Source: Mixophyes australis (lineage: Eukaryota > Chordata > Amphibia > Anura > Limnodynastidae). From it: a stretch of DNA of 64,000 nucleotides. The notes beneath the pieces were generated by a model that had not been told where the DNA came from, did not search any database, and saw only the letters and a program-made list of their open reading frames with translations. The DNA lies in assembly GCA_036250195.1 (NCBI GenBank), contig JAVHZZ010000074.1, positions 1 to 64,000 of the forward strand. Reading direction: 5' to 3'. Shown piece by piece: positions 13,605-26,850 of the stretch. The position numbers were made by a program, and so were the translations under genes. Position 1 is the stretch's first letter. Each line of letters begins with the position of its first letter.

Positions 13605-14857
13605 TTGCCGTCCAAAAACAAGGCTTTTTTACACTCCTGTCTCACTTTCTCTTGGAAACAATGACTTACATCAATCCTTTTACATAATTCTTGTTTCTCA
13701 TGACATTTCTAACATTGCCCACAATTATCAACTTTCTAAGTCTTTCTGAGCAAGAGAAATCGCAAAAGATAGTCATTTCTTCATTGCCGTCCAAAAACAA
13801 GGCTTTTTTACACTCCTGTCTCCCTTTCTCTTGGAAACAATGACTTACATCAATCCTTTTACATAATTCTTGTTTCTCATGACATTTCTAACATTGCCCA
13901 CAATTATCAACTTTCTAAGTCTTTCTGAGCAAGAGAAATCGCAAAAGATAGTCATTTCTTCATTGCCGTCCAAAAACAAGGCTTTTTTACACTCCTGTCT
14001 CCCTTTCTCTTGGAAACAATGACTAACATCAATCCTTTTACATAATTCTTGTTTCTCATGACATTTCTAACATTGCCCACAATTATCAACTTTCTAAGTC
14101 TTTCTGAGCAAGAGAAATCGCAAAAGATAGTCATTTCTTCATTGCCGTCCAAAAACAAGGCTTTTTTACACTCCTGTCTCCCTTTCTCTTGGAAACAATG
14201 ACTTACATCAATCCTTTTACATAATTCTTGTTTCTCATGACATTTCTAACATTGCCCACAATTATCAACTTTCTAAGTCTTTCTGAGCAAGAGAAATCGC
14301 AAAAGATAGTCATTTCTTCATTGCCGTCCAAAAACAAGGCTTTTTTACACTCCTGTCTCCCTTTCTCTTGGAAACAATGACTAACATCAATCCTTTTACA
14401 TAATTCTTGTTTCTCATGACATTTCTAACATTGCCCACAATTATCAACTTTCTAAGTCTTTCTGAGCAAGAGAAATCGCAAAAGATAGTCATTTCTTCAT
14501 TGCCGTCCAAAAACAAGGCTTTTTTACACTCCTGTCTCCCTTTCTCTTGGAAACAATGACTTACATCAATCCTTTTACATAATTCTTGTTTCTCATGACA
14601 TTTCTAACATTGCCCACAATTATCAACTTTCTAAGTCTTTCTGAGCAAGAGAAATCGCAAAAGATAGTCATTTCTTCATTGCCGTCCAAAAACAAGGCTT
14701 TTTTACACTCCTGTCTCCCTTTCTCTTGGAAACAATGACTTACATCAATCCTTTTACATAATTCTCGTTTCTCATGACATTTCTAACATTGCCCACAATT
14801 ATCAACTTTCTAAGTCTTTCTGAGCAAGAGAAATCGCAAAACATAGTCATTTCTTCA
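13426..14857. repeat. 8-monomer duplication, copy 1 (1432 bp)
   Basis: Eight monomers ending in one with p88C (CTCGT near 14764) and p164C. Markers in order are p63A at 13426, p40A (CTCAC) near 13643, p63A at 13963 and p63A at 14321. The same order recurs 1432 bp downstream. Confidence 0.85.
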
Positions 14858-16289
14858 TTGCCGTCCAAAAACAACGCTTTTTTACACTCCTGTCTCCCTT
14901 TCTCTTGGAAACAATGACTAACATCAATCCTTTTACATAATTCTTGTTTCTCATGACATTTCTAACATTGCCCACAATTATCAACTTTCTAAGTCTTTCT
15001 GAGCAAGAGAAATCGCAAAAGATAGTCATTTCTTCATTGCCGTCCAAAAACAAGGCTTTTTTACACTCCTGTCTCACTTTCTCTTGGAAACAATGACTTA
15101 CATCAATCCTTTTACATAATTCTTGTTTCTCATGACATTTCTAACATTGCCCACAATTATCAACTTTCTAAGTCTTTCTGAGCAAGAGAAATCGCAAAAG
15201 ATAGTCATTTCTTCATTGCCGTCCAAAAACAAGGCTTTTTTACACTCCTGTCTCCCTTTCTCTTGGAAACAATGACTTACATCAATCCTTTTACATAATT
15301 CTTGTTTCTCATGACATTTCTAACATTGCCCACAATTATCAACTTTCTAAGTCTTTCTGAGCAAGAGAAATCGCAAAAGATAGTCATTTCTTCATTGCCG
15401 TCCAAAAACAAGGCTTTTTTACACTCCTGTCTCCCTTTCTCTTGGAAACAATGACTAACATCAATCCTTTTACATAATTCTTGTTTCTCATGACATTTCT
15501 AACATTGCCCACAATTATCAACTTTCTAAGTCTTTCTGAGCAAGAGAAATCGCAAAAGATAGTCATTTCTTCATTGCCGTCCAAAAACAAGGCTTTTTTA
15601 CACTCCTGTCTCCCTTTCTCTTGGAAACAATGACTTACATCAATCCTTTTACATAATTCTTGTTTCTCATGACATTTCTAACATTGCCCACAATTATCAA
15701 CTTTCTAAGTCTTTCTGAGCAAGAGAAATCGCAAAAGATAGTCATTTCTTCATTGCCGTCCAAAAACAAGGCTTTTTTACACTCCTGTCTCCCTTTCTCT
15801 TGGAAACAATGACTAACATCAATCCTTTTACATAATTCTTGTTTCTCATGACATTTCTAACATTGCCCACAATTATCAACTTTCTAAGTCTTTCTGAGCA
15901 AGAGAAATCGCAAAAGATAGTCATTTCTTCATTGCCGTCCAAAAACAAGGCTTTTTTACACTCCTGTCTCCCTTTCTCTTGGAAACAATGACTTACATCA
16001 ATCCTTTTACATAATTCTTGTTTCTCATGACATTTCTAACATTGCCCACAATTATCAACTTTCTAAGTCTTTCTGAGCAAGAGAAATCGCAAAAGATAGT
16101 CATTTCTTCATTGCCGTCCAAAAACAAGGCTTTTTTACACTCCTGTCTCCCTTTCTCTTGGAAACAATGACTTACATCAATCCTTTTACATAATTCTCGT
16201 TTCTCATGACATTTCTAACATTGCCCACAATTATCAACTTTCTAAGTCTTTCTGAGCAAGAGAAATCGCAAAAGATAGTCATTTCTTCA
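14858..16289. repeat. 8-monomer duplication, copy 2 (1432 bp)
   Basis: Second copy with p40A near 15074, p63A at 15395 and 15753, and p88C near 16198. The first monomer now carries p18C (CAACGC), the variant that becomes common from here on. The p88C copy here has p164G, whereas the p88C copies at 14679, 18438 and 20944 have p164C. This indicates an exchange inside the monomer. Confidence 0.83.
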
Positions 16290-16468
16290 TTGCCGTCCAA
16301 AAACAACGCTTTTTTACACTCCTGTCTCACTTTCTCTTGGAAACAATGACTAACATCAATCCTTTTACATAATTCTTGTTTCTCATGACATTTCTAACAT
16401 TGCCCACAATTATCAACTTTCTAAGTCTTTCAGAGCAAGAGAAATCGCAAAAGATAGTCATTTCTTCA
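16290..16468. repeat. Marker monomer p18C/p40A/p63A/p143A preceding the diverged monomer
   Basis: First instance of a conserved three-monomer cassette: a p88C copy, then this p18C+p40A+p63A+p143A copy, then the p79A diverged copy. The same order is found ending at 18974, 21480, 27029, 29535 and 32757. It recurs in part ending at 42065, where the p88C variant is absent. p40A turns AAG-GGA into AAG-TGA on the minus strand and so shortens the fortuitous frame, although p63 is A. Confidence 0.85.
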
Positions 16469-18795
16469 TTGCCGTCCAAAAACAAGGCTTTTTTACACTC
16501 CTGTCTCCCTTTCTCTTGGAAACAATGACTTACATCAATCCTTTTAAATAAATCTTGTTTCTCATGACATTTCTAACAATGCCCTCAATTATCAACTTTC
16601 TAAGTCTTTCTGAGCAAGAGAAATCGCAAAAGATAGTCATTTCTTCATTGCCGTCCAAAAACAAGGCTTTTTTACACTCCTGTCTCCCTTTCTCTTGGAA
16701 ACAATGACTTACATCAATCCTTTTACATAATTCTTGTTTCTCATGACATTTCTAACATTGCCCACAATTATCAACTTTCTAAGTCTTTCTGAGCAAGAGA
16801 AATCGCAAAAGATAGTCATTTCTTCATTGCCGTCCAAAAACAAGGCTTTTTTACACTCCTGTCTCCCTTTCTCTTGGAAACAATGACTTACATCAATCCT
16901 TTTACATAATTCTTGTTTCTCATGACATTTATAACATTGCCCACAATTATCAACTTTCTAAGTCTTTCTGAGCAAGAGAAATCGCAAAAGATAGTCATTT
17001 CTTCATTGCCGTCCAAAAACAACGCTTTTTTACACTCCTGTCTCCCTTTCCCTTGGAAACAATGACTTACATCAATCCTTTTACATAATTCTTGTTTCTC
17101 ATGACATTTCTAACATTGCCCACAATTATCAACTTTCTAAGTCTTTCTGAGCAAGAGAAATCGCAAAAGATAGTCATTTCTTCATTGCCGTCCAAAAACA
17201 ACGCTTTTTTACACTCCTGTCTCCCTTTCTCTTGGAAACAATGACTAACATCAATCCTTTTACATAATTCTTGTTTCTCATGACATTTCTAACATTGCCC
17301 ACAATCATCAACTTTCTAAGTCTTTCTGAGCAAGAGAAATCGCAAAAGATAGTCATTTCTTCATTGCCGTCCAAAAACAAGGCTTTTTTACACTCCTGTC
17401 TCCCTTTCTCTTGGAAACAATGACTTACATCAATCCTTTTACATAATTCTTGTTTCTCATGACATTTCTAACATTGCCCACAATTATCAACTTTCTAAGT
17501 CTTTCTGAGCAAGAGAAATCGCAAAAGATAGTCATTTCTTCATTGCCGTCCAAAAACAAGGCTTTTTTACACTCCTGTCTCCCTTTCTCTTGGAAACAAT
17601 GACTTACATCAATCCTTTTACATAATTCTTGTTTCTCATGACATTTCTAACATTGCCCACAATTATCAACTTTCTAAGTCTTTCTGAGCAAGAGAAATCG
17701 CAAAAGATAGTCATTTCTTCATTGCCGTCCAAAAACAAGGCTTTTTTACACTCCTGTCTCCCTTTCTCTTGGAAACAATGACTAACATCAATCCTTTTAC
17801 ATAATTCTTTTTTCTCATGACATTTCTAACATTGCCCACAATTATCAACTTTCTAAGTCTTTCTGAGCAAGAGAAATCGCAAAACACAGTCATTTCTTCA
17901 TTGCCGTCCAAAAACAAGGCTTTTTTACACTCCTGTCTCCCTTTCTCTTGGAAACAATGACTTACATCAATCCTTTTACATAATTCTTGTTTCTCATGAC
18001 ATTTCTAACATTGCCCACAATTATCAACTTTCTAAGTCTTTCTGAGCAAGAGAAATCGCAAAAGATAGTCATTTCTTCATTGCCGTCCAAAAACAACGCT
18101 TTTTTACACTCCTGTCTCCCTTTCTCTTGGAAACAATGACTTACATCAATCCTTTTACATAATTCTTGTTTCTCATGACATTTCTAACATTGCCCACAAT
18201 TATCAACTTTCTAAGTCTTTCTGAGCAAGAGAAATCGCAAAAGATAGTCATTTCTTCATTGCCGTCCAAAAACAAGGCTTTTTTACACTCCTGTCTCCCT
18301 TTCTCTTGGAAACAATGACTTACATCAATCCTTTTACATAATTCTTGTTTCTCATGACATTTATAACATTGCCCACAATTATCAACTTTCTAAGTCTTTC
18401 TGAGCAAGAGAAATCGCAAAAGATAGTCATTTCTTCATTGCCGTCCAAAAACAAGGCTTTTTTACACTCCTGTCTCCCTTTCTCTTGGAAACAATGACTT
18501 ACATCAATCCTTTTACATAATTCTCGTTTCTCATGACATTTCTAACATTGCCCACAATTATCAACTTTCTAAGTCTTTCTGAGCAAGAGAAATCGCAAAA
18601 CATAGTCATTTCTTCATTGCCGTCCAAAAACAACGCTTTTTTACACTCCTGTCTCACTTTCTCTTGGAAACAATGACTAACATCAATCCTTTTACATAAT
18701 TCTTGTTTCTCATGACATTTCTAACATTGCCCACAATTATCAACTTTCTAAGTCTTTCAGAGCAAGAGAAATCGCAAAAGATAGTCATTTCTTCA
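16469..18795. repeat. Higher-order repeat unit A, 13 monomers (2327 bp)
   Basis: The unit starts at the p79A diverged monomer. Order of diagnostic monomers: p79A; plain; p105A; p18C+p46C; p18C+p63A+p122C (17185); two plain; p89T+p164C+p166C (17722); plain; p18C; p105A; p88C+p164C; p18C+p40A+p63A+p143A. The next p79A lies exactly 2327 bp (13 x 179) on. The first monomer is chimeric: it has the diverged left half (p79A, p84A, p111A, p117T) but a consensus right half. Confidence 0.88.
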
Positions 18796-21301
18796 TTGCC
18801 GTCCAAAAACAAGGCTTTTTTACACTCCTGTCTCCCTTTCTCTTGGAAACAATGACTTACATCAATCCTTTTAAATAAATCTTGTTTCTCATGACATTTC
18901 TAACAATGCCCTCAATTATCAACTTTCTAAGTCTTTCTGATCAAGAACAATCGCAAAACAAAGTCATTTCTTCATTGCCGTCCAAAAACAACGCTTTTTT
19001 ACACTCCTGTCTCCCTTTCTCTTGGAAACAATGACTTACATCAATCCTTTTACATAATTCTTGTTTCTCATGACATTTCTAACATTGCCCACAATTATCA
19101 ACTTTCTAAGTCTTTCTGAGCAAGAGAAATCGCAAAAGATAGTCATTTCTTCATTGCCGTCCAAAAACAAGGCTTTTTTACACTCCTGTCTCCCTTTCTC
19201 TTGGAAACAATGACTTACATCAATCCTTTTACATAATTCTTGTTTCTCATGACATTTATAACATTGCCCACAATTATCAACTTTCTAAGTCTTTCTGAGC
19301 AAGAGAAATCGCAAAAGATAGTCATTTCTTCATTGCCGTCCAAAAACAACGCTTTTTTACACTCCTGTCTCCCTTTCCCTTGGAAACAATGACTTACATC
19401 AATCCTTTTACATAATTCTTGTTTCTCATGACATTTCTAACATTGCCCACAATTATCAACTTTCTAAGTCTTTCTGAGCAAGAGAAATCGCAAAAGATAG
19501 TCATTTCTTCATTGCCGTCCAAAAACAACGCTTTTTTACACTCCTGTCTCCCTTTCTCTTGGAAACAATGACTAACATCAATCCTTTTACATAATTCTTG
19601 TTTCTCATGACATTTCTAACATTGCCCACAATCATCAACTTTCTAAGTCTTTCTGAGCAAGAGAAATCGCAAAAGATAGTCATTTCTTCATTGCCGTCCA
19701 AAAACAAGGCTTTTTTACACTCCTGTCTCCCTTTCTCTTGGAAACAATGACTTACATCAATCCTTTTACATAATTCTTGTTTCTCATGACATTTCTAACA
19801 TTGCCCACAATTATCAACTTTCTAAGTCTTTCTGAGCAAGAGAAATCGCAAAAGATAGTCATTTCTTCATTGCCGTCCAAAAACAAGGCTTTTTTACACT
19901 CCTGTCTCCCTTTCTCTTGGAAACAATGACTTACATCAATCCTTTTACATAATTCTTGTTTCTCATGACATTTCTAACATTGCCCACAATTATCAACTTT
20001 CTAAGTCTTTCTGAGCAAGAGAAATCGCAAAAGATAGTCATTTCTTCATTGCCGTCCAAAAACAAGGCTTTTTTACACTCCTGTCTCCCTTTCTCTTGGA
20101 AACAATGACTTACATCAATCCTTTTACATAATTCTTGTTTCTCATGACATTTCTAACATTGCCCACAATTATCAACTTTCTAAGTCTTTCTGAGCAAGAG
20201 AAATCGCAAAAGATAGTCATTTCTTCATTGCCGTCCAAAAACAAGGCTTTTTTACACTCCTGTCTCCCTTTCTCTTGGAAACAATGACTAACATCAATCC
20301 TTTTACATAATTCTTTTTTCTCATGACATTTCTAACATTGCCCACAATTATCAACTTTCTAAGTCTTTCTGAGCAAGAGAAATCGCAAAACACAGTCATT
20401 TCTTCATTGCCGTCCAAAAACAAGGCTTTTTTACACTCCTGTCTCCCTTTCTCTTGGAAACAATGACTTACATCAATCCTTTTACATAATTCTTGTTTCT
20501 CATGACATTTCTAACATTGCCCACAATTATCAACTTTCTAAGTCTTTCTGAGCAAGAGAAATCGCAAAAGATAGTCATTTCTTCATTGCCGTCCAAAAAC
20601 AACGCTTTTTTACACTCCTGTCTCCCTTTCTCTTGGAAACAATGACTTACATCAATCCTTTTACATAATTCTTGTTTCTCATGACATTTCTAACATTGCC
20701 CACAATTATCAACTTTCTAAGTCTTTCTGAGCAAGAGAAATCGCAAAAGATAGTCATTTCTTCATTGCCGTCCAAAAACAAGGCTTTTTTACACTCCTGT
20801 CTCCCTTTCTCTTGGAAACAATGACTTACATCAATCCTTTTACATAATTCTTGTTTCTCATGACATTTCTAACATTGCCCACAATTATCAACTTTCTAAG
20901 TCTTTCTGAGCAAGAGAAATCGCAAAAGATAGTCATTTCTTCATTGCCGTCCAAAAACAAGGCTTTTTTACACTCCTGTCTCCCTTTCTCTTGGAAACAA
21001 TGACTTACATCAATCCTTTTACATAATTCTCGTTTCTCATGACATTTCTAACATTGCCCACAATTATCAACTTTCTAAGTCTTTCTGAGCAAGAGAAATC
21101 GCAAAACATAGTCATTTCTTCATTGCCGTCCAAAAACAACGCTTTTTTACACTCCTGTCTCACTTTCTCTTGGAAACAATGACTAACATCAATCCTTTTA
21201 CATAATTCTTGTTTCTCATGACATTTCTAACATTGCCCACAATTATCAACTTTCTAAGTCTTTCAGAGCAAGAGAAATCGCAAAAGATAGTCATTTCTTC
21301 A
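18796..21301. repeat. Higher-order repeat unit B, 14 monomers (2506 bp)
   Basis: Same order as the preceding unit with one extra plain monomer between the p122C copy (19512) and the p89T copy (20228): four monomers apart instead of three. The p79A monomer is complete here, adding p146T, p152A, p153C, p164C and p166A. The monomer before the p88C copy lacks p105A, unlike unit A. Confidence 0.88.
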
Positions 21302-22733
21302 TTGCCGTCCAAAAACAAGGCTTTTTTACACTCCTGTCTCCCTTTCTCTTGGAAACAATGACTTACATCAATCCTTTTAAATAAATCTTGTTTCTCATGA
21401 CATTTCTAACAATGCCCTCAATTATCAACTTTCTAAGTCTTTCTGATCAAGAACAATCGCAAAACAAAGTCATTTCTTCATTGCCGTCCAAAAACAACGC
21501 TTTTTTACACTCCTGTCTCCCTTTCTCTTGGAAACAATGACTTACATCAATCCTTTTACATAATTCTTGTTTCTCATGACATTTCTAACATTGCCCACAA
21601 TTATCAACTTTCTAAGTCTTTCTGAGCAAGAGAAATCGCAAAAGATAGTCATTTCTTCATTGCCGTCCAAAAACAAGGCTTTTTTACACTCCTGTCTCCC
21701 TTTCTCTTGGAAACAATGACTTACATCAATCCTTTTACATAATTCTTGTTTCTCATGACATTTATAACATTGCCCACAATTATCAACTTTCTAAGTCTTT
21801 CTGAGCAAGAGAAATCGCAAAAGATAGTCATTTCTTCATTGCCGTCCAAAAACAACGCTTTTTTACACTCCTGTCTCCCTTTCCCTTGGAAACAATGACT
21901 TACATCAATCCTTTTACATAATTCTTGTTTCTCATGACATTTCTAACATTGCCCACAATTATCAACTTTCTAAGTGTTTCTGAGCAAGAGAAATCGCAAA
22001 AGATAGTCATTTCTTCATTGCCGTCCAAAAACAACGCTTTTTTACACTCCTGTCTCCCTTTCTCTTGGAAACAATGACTAACATCAATCCTTTTACATAA
22101 TTCTTGTTTCTCATGACATTTCTAACATTGCCCACAATCATCAACTTTCTAAGTCTTTCTGAGCAAGAGAAATCGCAAAAGATAGTCATTTCTTCATTGC
22201 CGTCCAAAAACAAGGCTTTTTTACACTCCTGTCTCCCTTTCTCTTGGAAACAATGACTTACATCAATCCTTTTACATAATTCTTGTTTCTCATGACATTT
22301 CTAACATTGCCCACAATTATCAACTTTCTAAGTCTTTCTGAGCAAGAGAAATCGCAAAAGATAGTCATTTCTTCATTGCCGTCCAAAAACAAGGCTTTTT
22401 TACACTCCTGTCTCCCTTTCTCTTGGAAACAATGACTTACATCAATCCTTTTACATAATTCTTGTTTCTCATGACATTTCTAACATTGCCCACAATTATC
22501 AACTTTCTAAGTCTTTCTGAGCAAGAGAAATCGCAAAAGATAGTCATTTCTTCATTGCCGTCCAAAAACAAGGCTTTTTTACACTCCTGTCTCCCTTTCT
22601 CTTGGAAACAATGACTAACATCAATCCTTTTACATAATTCTTTTTTCTCATGACATTTCTAACATTGCCCACAATTATCAACTTTCTAAGTCTTTCTGAG
22701 CAAGAGAAATCGCAAAACACAGTCATTTCTTCA
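21302..22733. repeat. Higher-order repeat unit C, first 8 monomers, then divergence
   Basis: Order is p79A, p18C, p105A, p18C+p46C, p18C+p63A+p122C (22018), two plain, p89T (22555), matching unit A. The copy at 21839 has a private C-to-G (AAGTGTTTC near 21975). After 22733 the order changes to a different block, so the unit is broken or was invaded by another duplication. The next p79A is 31 monomers from this one. Confidence 0.85.
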
Positions 22734-25700
22734 TTGCCGTCCAAAAACAAGGCTTTTTTACACTCCTGTCTCCCTTTCTCTTGGAAACAATGACTTACAT
22801 CAATCCTTTTACATAATTCTTGTTTCTCATGACATTTCTAACATTGCCCACAATTATCAACTTTCTAAGTCTTTCTGAGCAAGAGAAATCGCAAAAGATA
22901 GTCATTTCTTCATTGCCGTCCAAAAACAAGGCTTTTTTACACTCCTGTCTCCCTTTCTCTTGGAAACAATGACTTACATCAATCCTTTTACATAATTCTT
23001 GTTTCTCATGACATTTCTAACATTGCCCACAATTATCAACTTTCTAAGTCTTTCTGAGCAAGAGAAATCGCAAAAGATAGTCATTTCTTCATTGCTGTCC
23101 AAAAACAAGGCTTTTTTACACTCCTGTCTCCCTTTCTCTTGGAAACAATGACTTACATCAATCCTTTTACATAATTCTTGTTTCTCATGACATTTATAAC
23201 ATTGCCCACAATTATCAACTTTCTAAGTCTTTCTGAGCAAGAGAAATCGCAAAAGATAGTCATTTCTTCATTGCCGTCCAAAAACAACGCTTTTTTACAC
23301 TCCTGTCTCCCTTTCCCTTGGAAACAATGACTTACATCAATCCTTTTACATAATTCTTGTTTCTCATGACATTTCTAACATTGCCCACAATTATCAACTT
23401 TCTAAGTCTTTCTGATCAAGAAAAATCGCAAAACATAGTCATTTCTTCATTGCCGTCCAAAAACAAGGCTTTTTTACACTCCTGTCTCCCTTTCTCTTGG
23501 AAACAATGACTAACATTAATCCTTTTACATAATTCTTGTTTCTCATGACATTTCTAACATTGCCCACAATTATCAACTTTCTAAGTCTTTCTGAGCAAGA
23601 GAAATCGCAAAAGATAGTCATTTCTTCATTGCCGTCCAAAAACAAGGCTTTTTTACACTCCTGTCTCCCTTTCGCTTGGAAACAATGACTTACATCAATC
23701 CTTTTACATAATTCTTGTTTCTCATGACATTTCTAACATTGCCCACAATTATCAACTTTCTAAGTCTTTCTGAGCAAGAGAAATCGCAAAAGATAGTCAT
23801 TTCTTCATTGCCGTCCAAAAACAAGGCTTTTTTACACTCCTGTCTCCCTTTCTCTTGGAAACAATGACTAACATCAATCCTTTTACATAATTATTGTTTC
23901 TCATGACATTTCTAACATTGCCCACAATTATCAACTTTCTAAGTCTTTCTGAGCAAGAGAAATCGCAAAAGACAGTCATTTCTTCATTGCCGTCCAAAAA
24001 CAACGCTTTTTTACACTCCTGTCTCCCTTTCTCTTGGAAACAATGACTTACATCAATCCTTTTACATAATTCTTGTTTCTCATGACATTTCTAACATTGC
24101 CCACAATTATCAAATTTCTAAGTCTTTCTGAGCAAGAGAAATCGCAAAAGATAGTCATTTCTTCATTGCCGTCCAAAAACAAGGCTTTTTTACACTCCTG
24201 TCTCCCTTTCTCTTGGAAACAATGACTTACATCAATCCTTTTACATAATTCTTGTTTCTCATGACATTTCTAACATTGCCCACAATTATCAACTTTCTAA
24301 GTCTTTCTGATCAAGAAAAATCGCAAAACATAGTCATTTCTTCATTGCCGTCCAAAAACAAGGCTTTTTTACACTCCTGTCTCACTTTCTCTTGGAAACA
24401 ATGACTAACATCAATCCTTTTACATAATTCTTGTTTCTCATGACATTTCTAACATTGCCCACAATTATCAACTTTCTAAGTCTTTCTGAGCAAGAGAAAT
24501 CGCAAAAGATAGTCATTTCTTCATTGCCGTCCAAAAACAAGGCTTTTTTACACTCCTGTCTCCCTTTCTCTTGGAAACAATGACTAACATCAATCCTTTT
24601 ACATAATTCTTGTTTCTCATGACATTTCTAACATTGCCCACAATTATCAACTTTCTAAGTCTTTCTGAGCAAGAGAAATCGCAAAAGATAGTCATTTCTT
24701 CATTGCCGTCCAAAAACAAGGCTTTTTTACACTCCTGTCTCCCTTTCTCTTGGAAACAATGACTAACATCAATCCTTTTACATAATTCTTGTTTCTCATG
24801 ACATTTCTAACATTGCCCACAATTATCAACTTTCTAAGTCTTTCTGAGCAAGAGAAATCGCAAAAGACAGTCATTTCTTCATTGCCGTCCAAAAACAACG
24901 CTTTTTTACACTCCTGTCTCCCTTTCTCTTGGAAACAATGACTAACATCAATCCTTTTACATAATTATTGTTTCTCATGACATTTCTAACATTGCCCACA
25001 ATTATCAACTTTCTAAGTCTTTCTGAGCAAGAGAAATCGCAAAAGACAGTCATTTCTTCATTGCCGTCCAAAAACAAAGCTTTTTTACACTCCTGTCTCC
25101 CTTTCTCTTGGAAACAATGACTTACATCAATCCTTTTACATAATTCTTGTTTCTCATGACATTTCTAACATTGCCCACAATTATCAAATTTCTAAGTCTT
25201 TCTGAGCAAGAGAAATCGCAAAAGATAGTCATTTCTTCATTGCCGTCCAAAAACAAGGCTTTTTTACACTCCTGTCTCCCTTTCTCTTGGAAACAATGAC
25301 TTACATCAATCCTTTTACATAATTCTTGTTTCTCATGACATTTCTAACATTGCCCACAATTATCAACTTTCTAAGTCTTTCTGATCAAGAAAAATCGCAA
25401 AACATAGTCATTTCTTCATTGCCGTCCAAAAACAAGGCTTTTTTACACTCCTGTCTCACTTTCTCTTGGAAACAATGACTTACATCAATCCTTTTACATA
25501 ATTCTTGTTTCTCATGACATTTCTAACATTGCCCACAATTATCAACTTTCTAAGTCTTTCTGAGCAAGAGAAATCGCAAAAGATAGTCATTTCTTCATTG
25601 CCGTCCAAAAACAACGCTTTTTTACACTCCTGTCTCCCTTTCTCTTGGAAACAATGACTAACATAAATCCTTTTACATAATTCTTGTTTCTCATGACATT

Positions 25701-26850
25701 TCTAACATTGCCCACAATTATCAACTTTCTAAGTCTTTCTGAGCAAGAGAAATCGCAAAAGATAGTCATTTCTTCATTGCCGTCCAAAAACAAGGCTTTT
25801 TTACACTCCTGTCTCCCTTTCTCTTGGAAACAATGACTTACATCAATCCTTTTACATAATTCTTGTTTCTCATGACATTTCTAACATTGCCCACAATTAT
25901 CAACTTTCTAAGTCTTTCTGAGCAAGAGAAATCGTAAAAGATAGTCATTTCTTCATTGCCGTCCAAAAACAAGGCTTTTTTACACTCCTGTCTCCCTTTC
26001 TCTTGGAAACAATGACTAACATCAATCCTTTTACATAATTCTTGTTTCTCATGACATTTCTAACATTGCCCACAATTATCAACTTTCTAAGTCTTTCTGA
26101 GCAAGAGAAATCGCAAAAGACAGTCATTTCTTCATTGCCGTCCAAACACAACGCTTTTTTACACTCCTGTCTCCCTTTCTCTTGCAAACAATGACTTACA
26201 TCAATCCTTTTACATAATTCTTGTTTCTCATGACATTTCTAACATTGCCCACAATTATCAACTTTCTAAGTCTTTCTGATCAAGAAAAATCGCAAAACAT
26301 AGTCATTTCTTCATTGCCGTCCAAAAACAAGGCTTTTTTACACTCCTGTCTCCCTTTCTCTTGGAAACAATGACTAACATTAATCCTTTTACATAATTCT
26401 TGTTTCTCATGACATTTCTAACATTGCCCACAATTATCAACTTTCTAAGTCTTTCTGAGCAAGAGAAATCGCAAAAGATAGTCATTTCTTCATTGCCGTC
26501 CAAAAACAAGGCTTTTTTACACTCCTGTCTCCCTTTCTCTTGGAAACAATGACTTACATCAATCCTTTTACATAATTCTCGTTTCTCATGACATTTCTAA
26601 CATTGCCCACAATTATCAACTTTCTAAGTCTTTCTGAGCAAGAGAAATCGCAAAACATAGTCATTTCTTCATTGCCGTCCAAAAACAACGCTTTTTTACA
26701 CTCCTGTCTCACTTTCTCTTGGAAACAATGACTAACATCAATCCTTTTACATAATTCTTGTTTCTCATGACATTTCTAACATTGCCCACAATTATCAACT
26801 TTCTAAGTCTTTCAGAGCAAGAGAAATCGCAAAAGATAGTCATTTCTTCA
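22734..26850. repeat. Mosaic block of 23 monomers between higher-order units C and D
   Basis: Introduces the marker set that dominates the right half of the window: p63A+p68T (23450), p46G (CTTTCGC near 23674), p63A+p86A (23808), p18C+p128A (near 24113), p146T, p40A+p63A (24345), and consecutive p63A monomers at 24524-25060. A p63A+p68A copy is at 25598, a copy with p51C (CTTGCAAAC) lies near 26184, and p63A+p68T recurs at 26314. It closes with p88C and p40A/p143A copies that lead into the next p79A. AAGCTT occurs at 25077-25082 through a G-to-A at p19. Confidence 0.8.
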
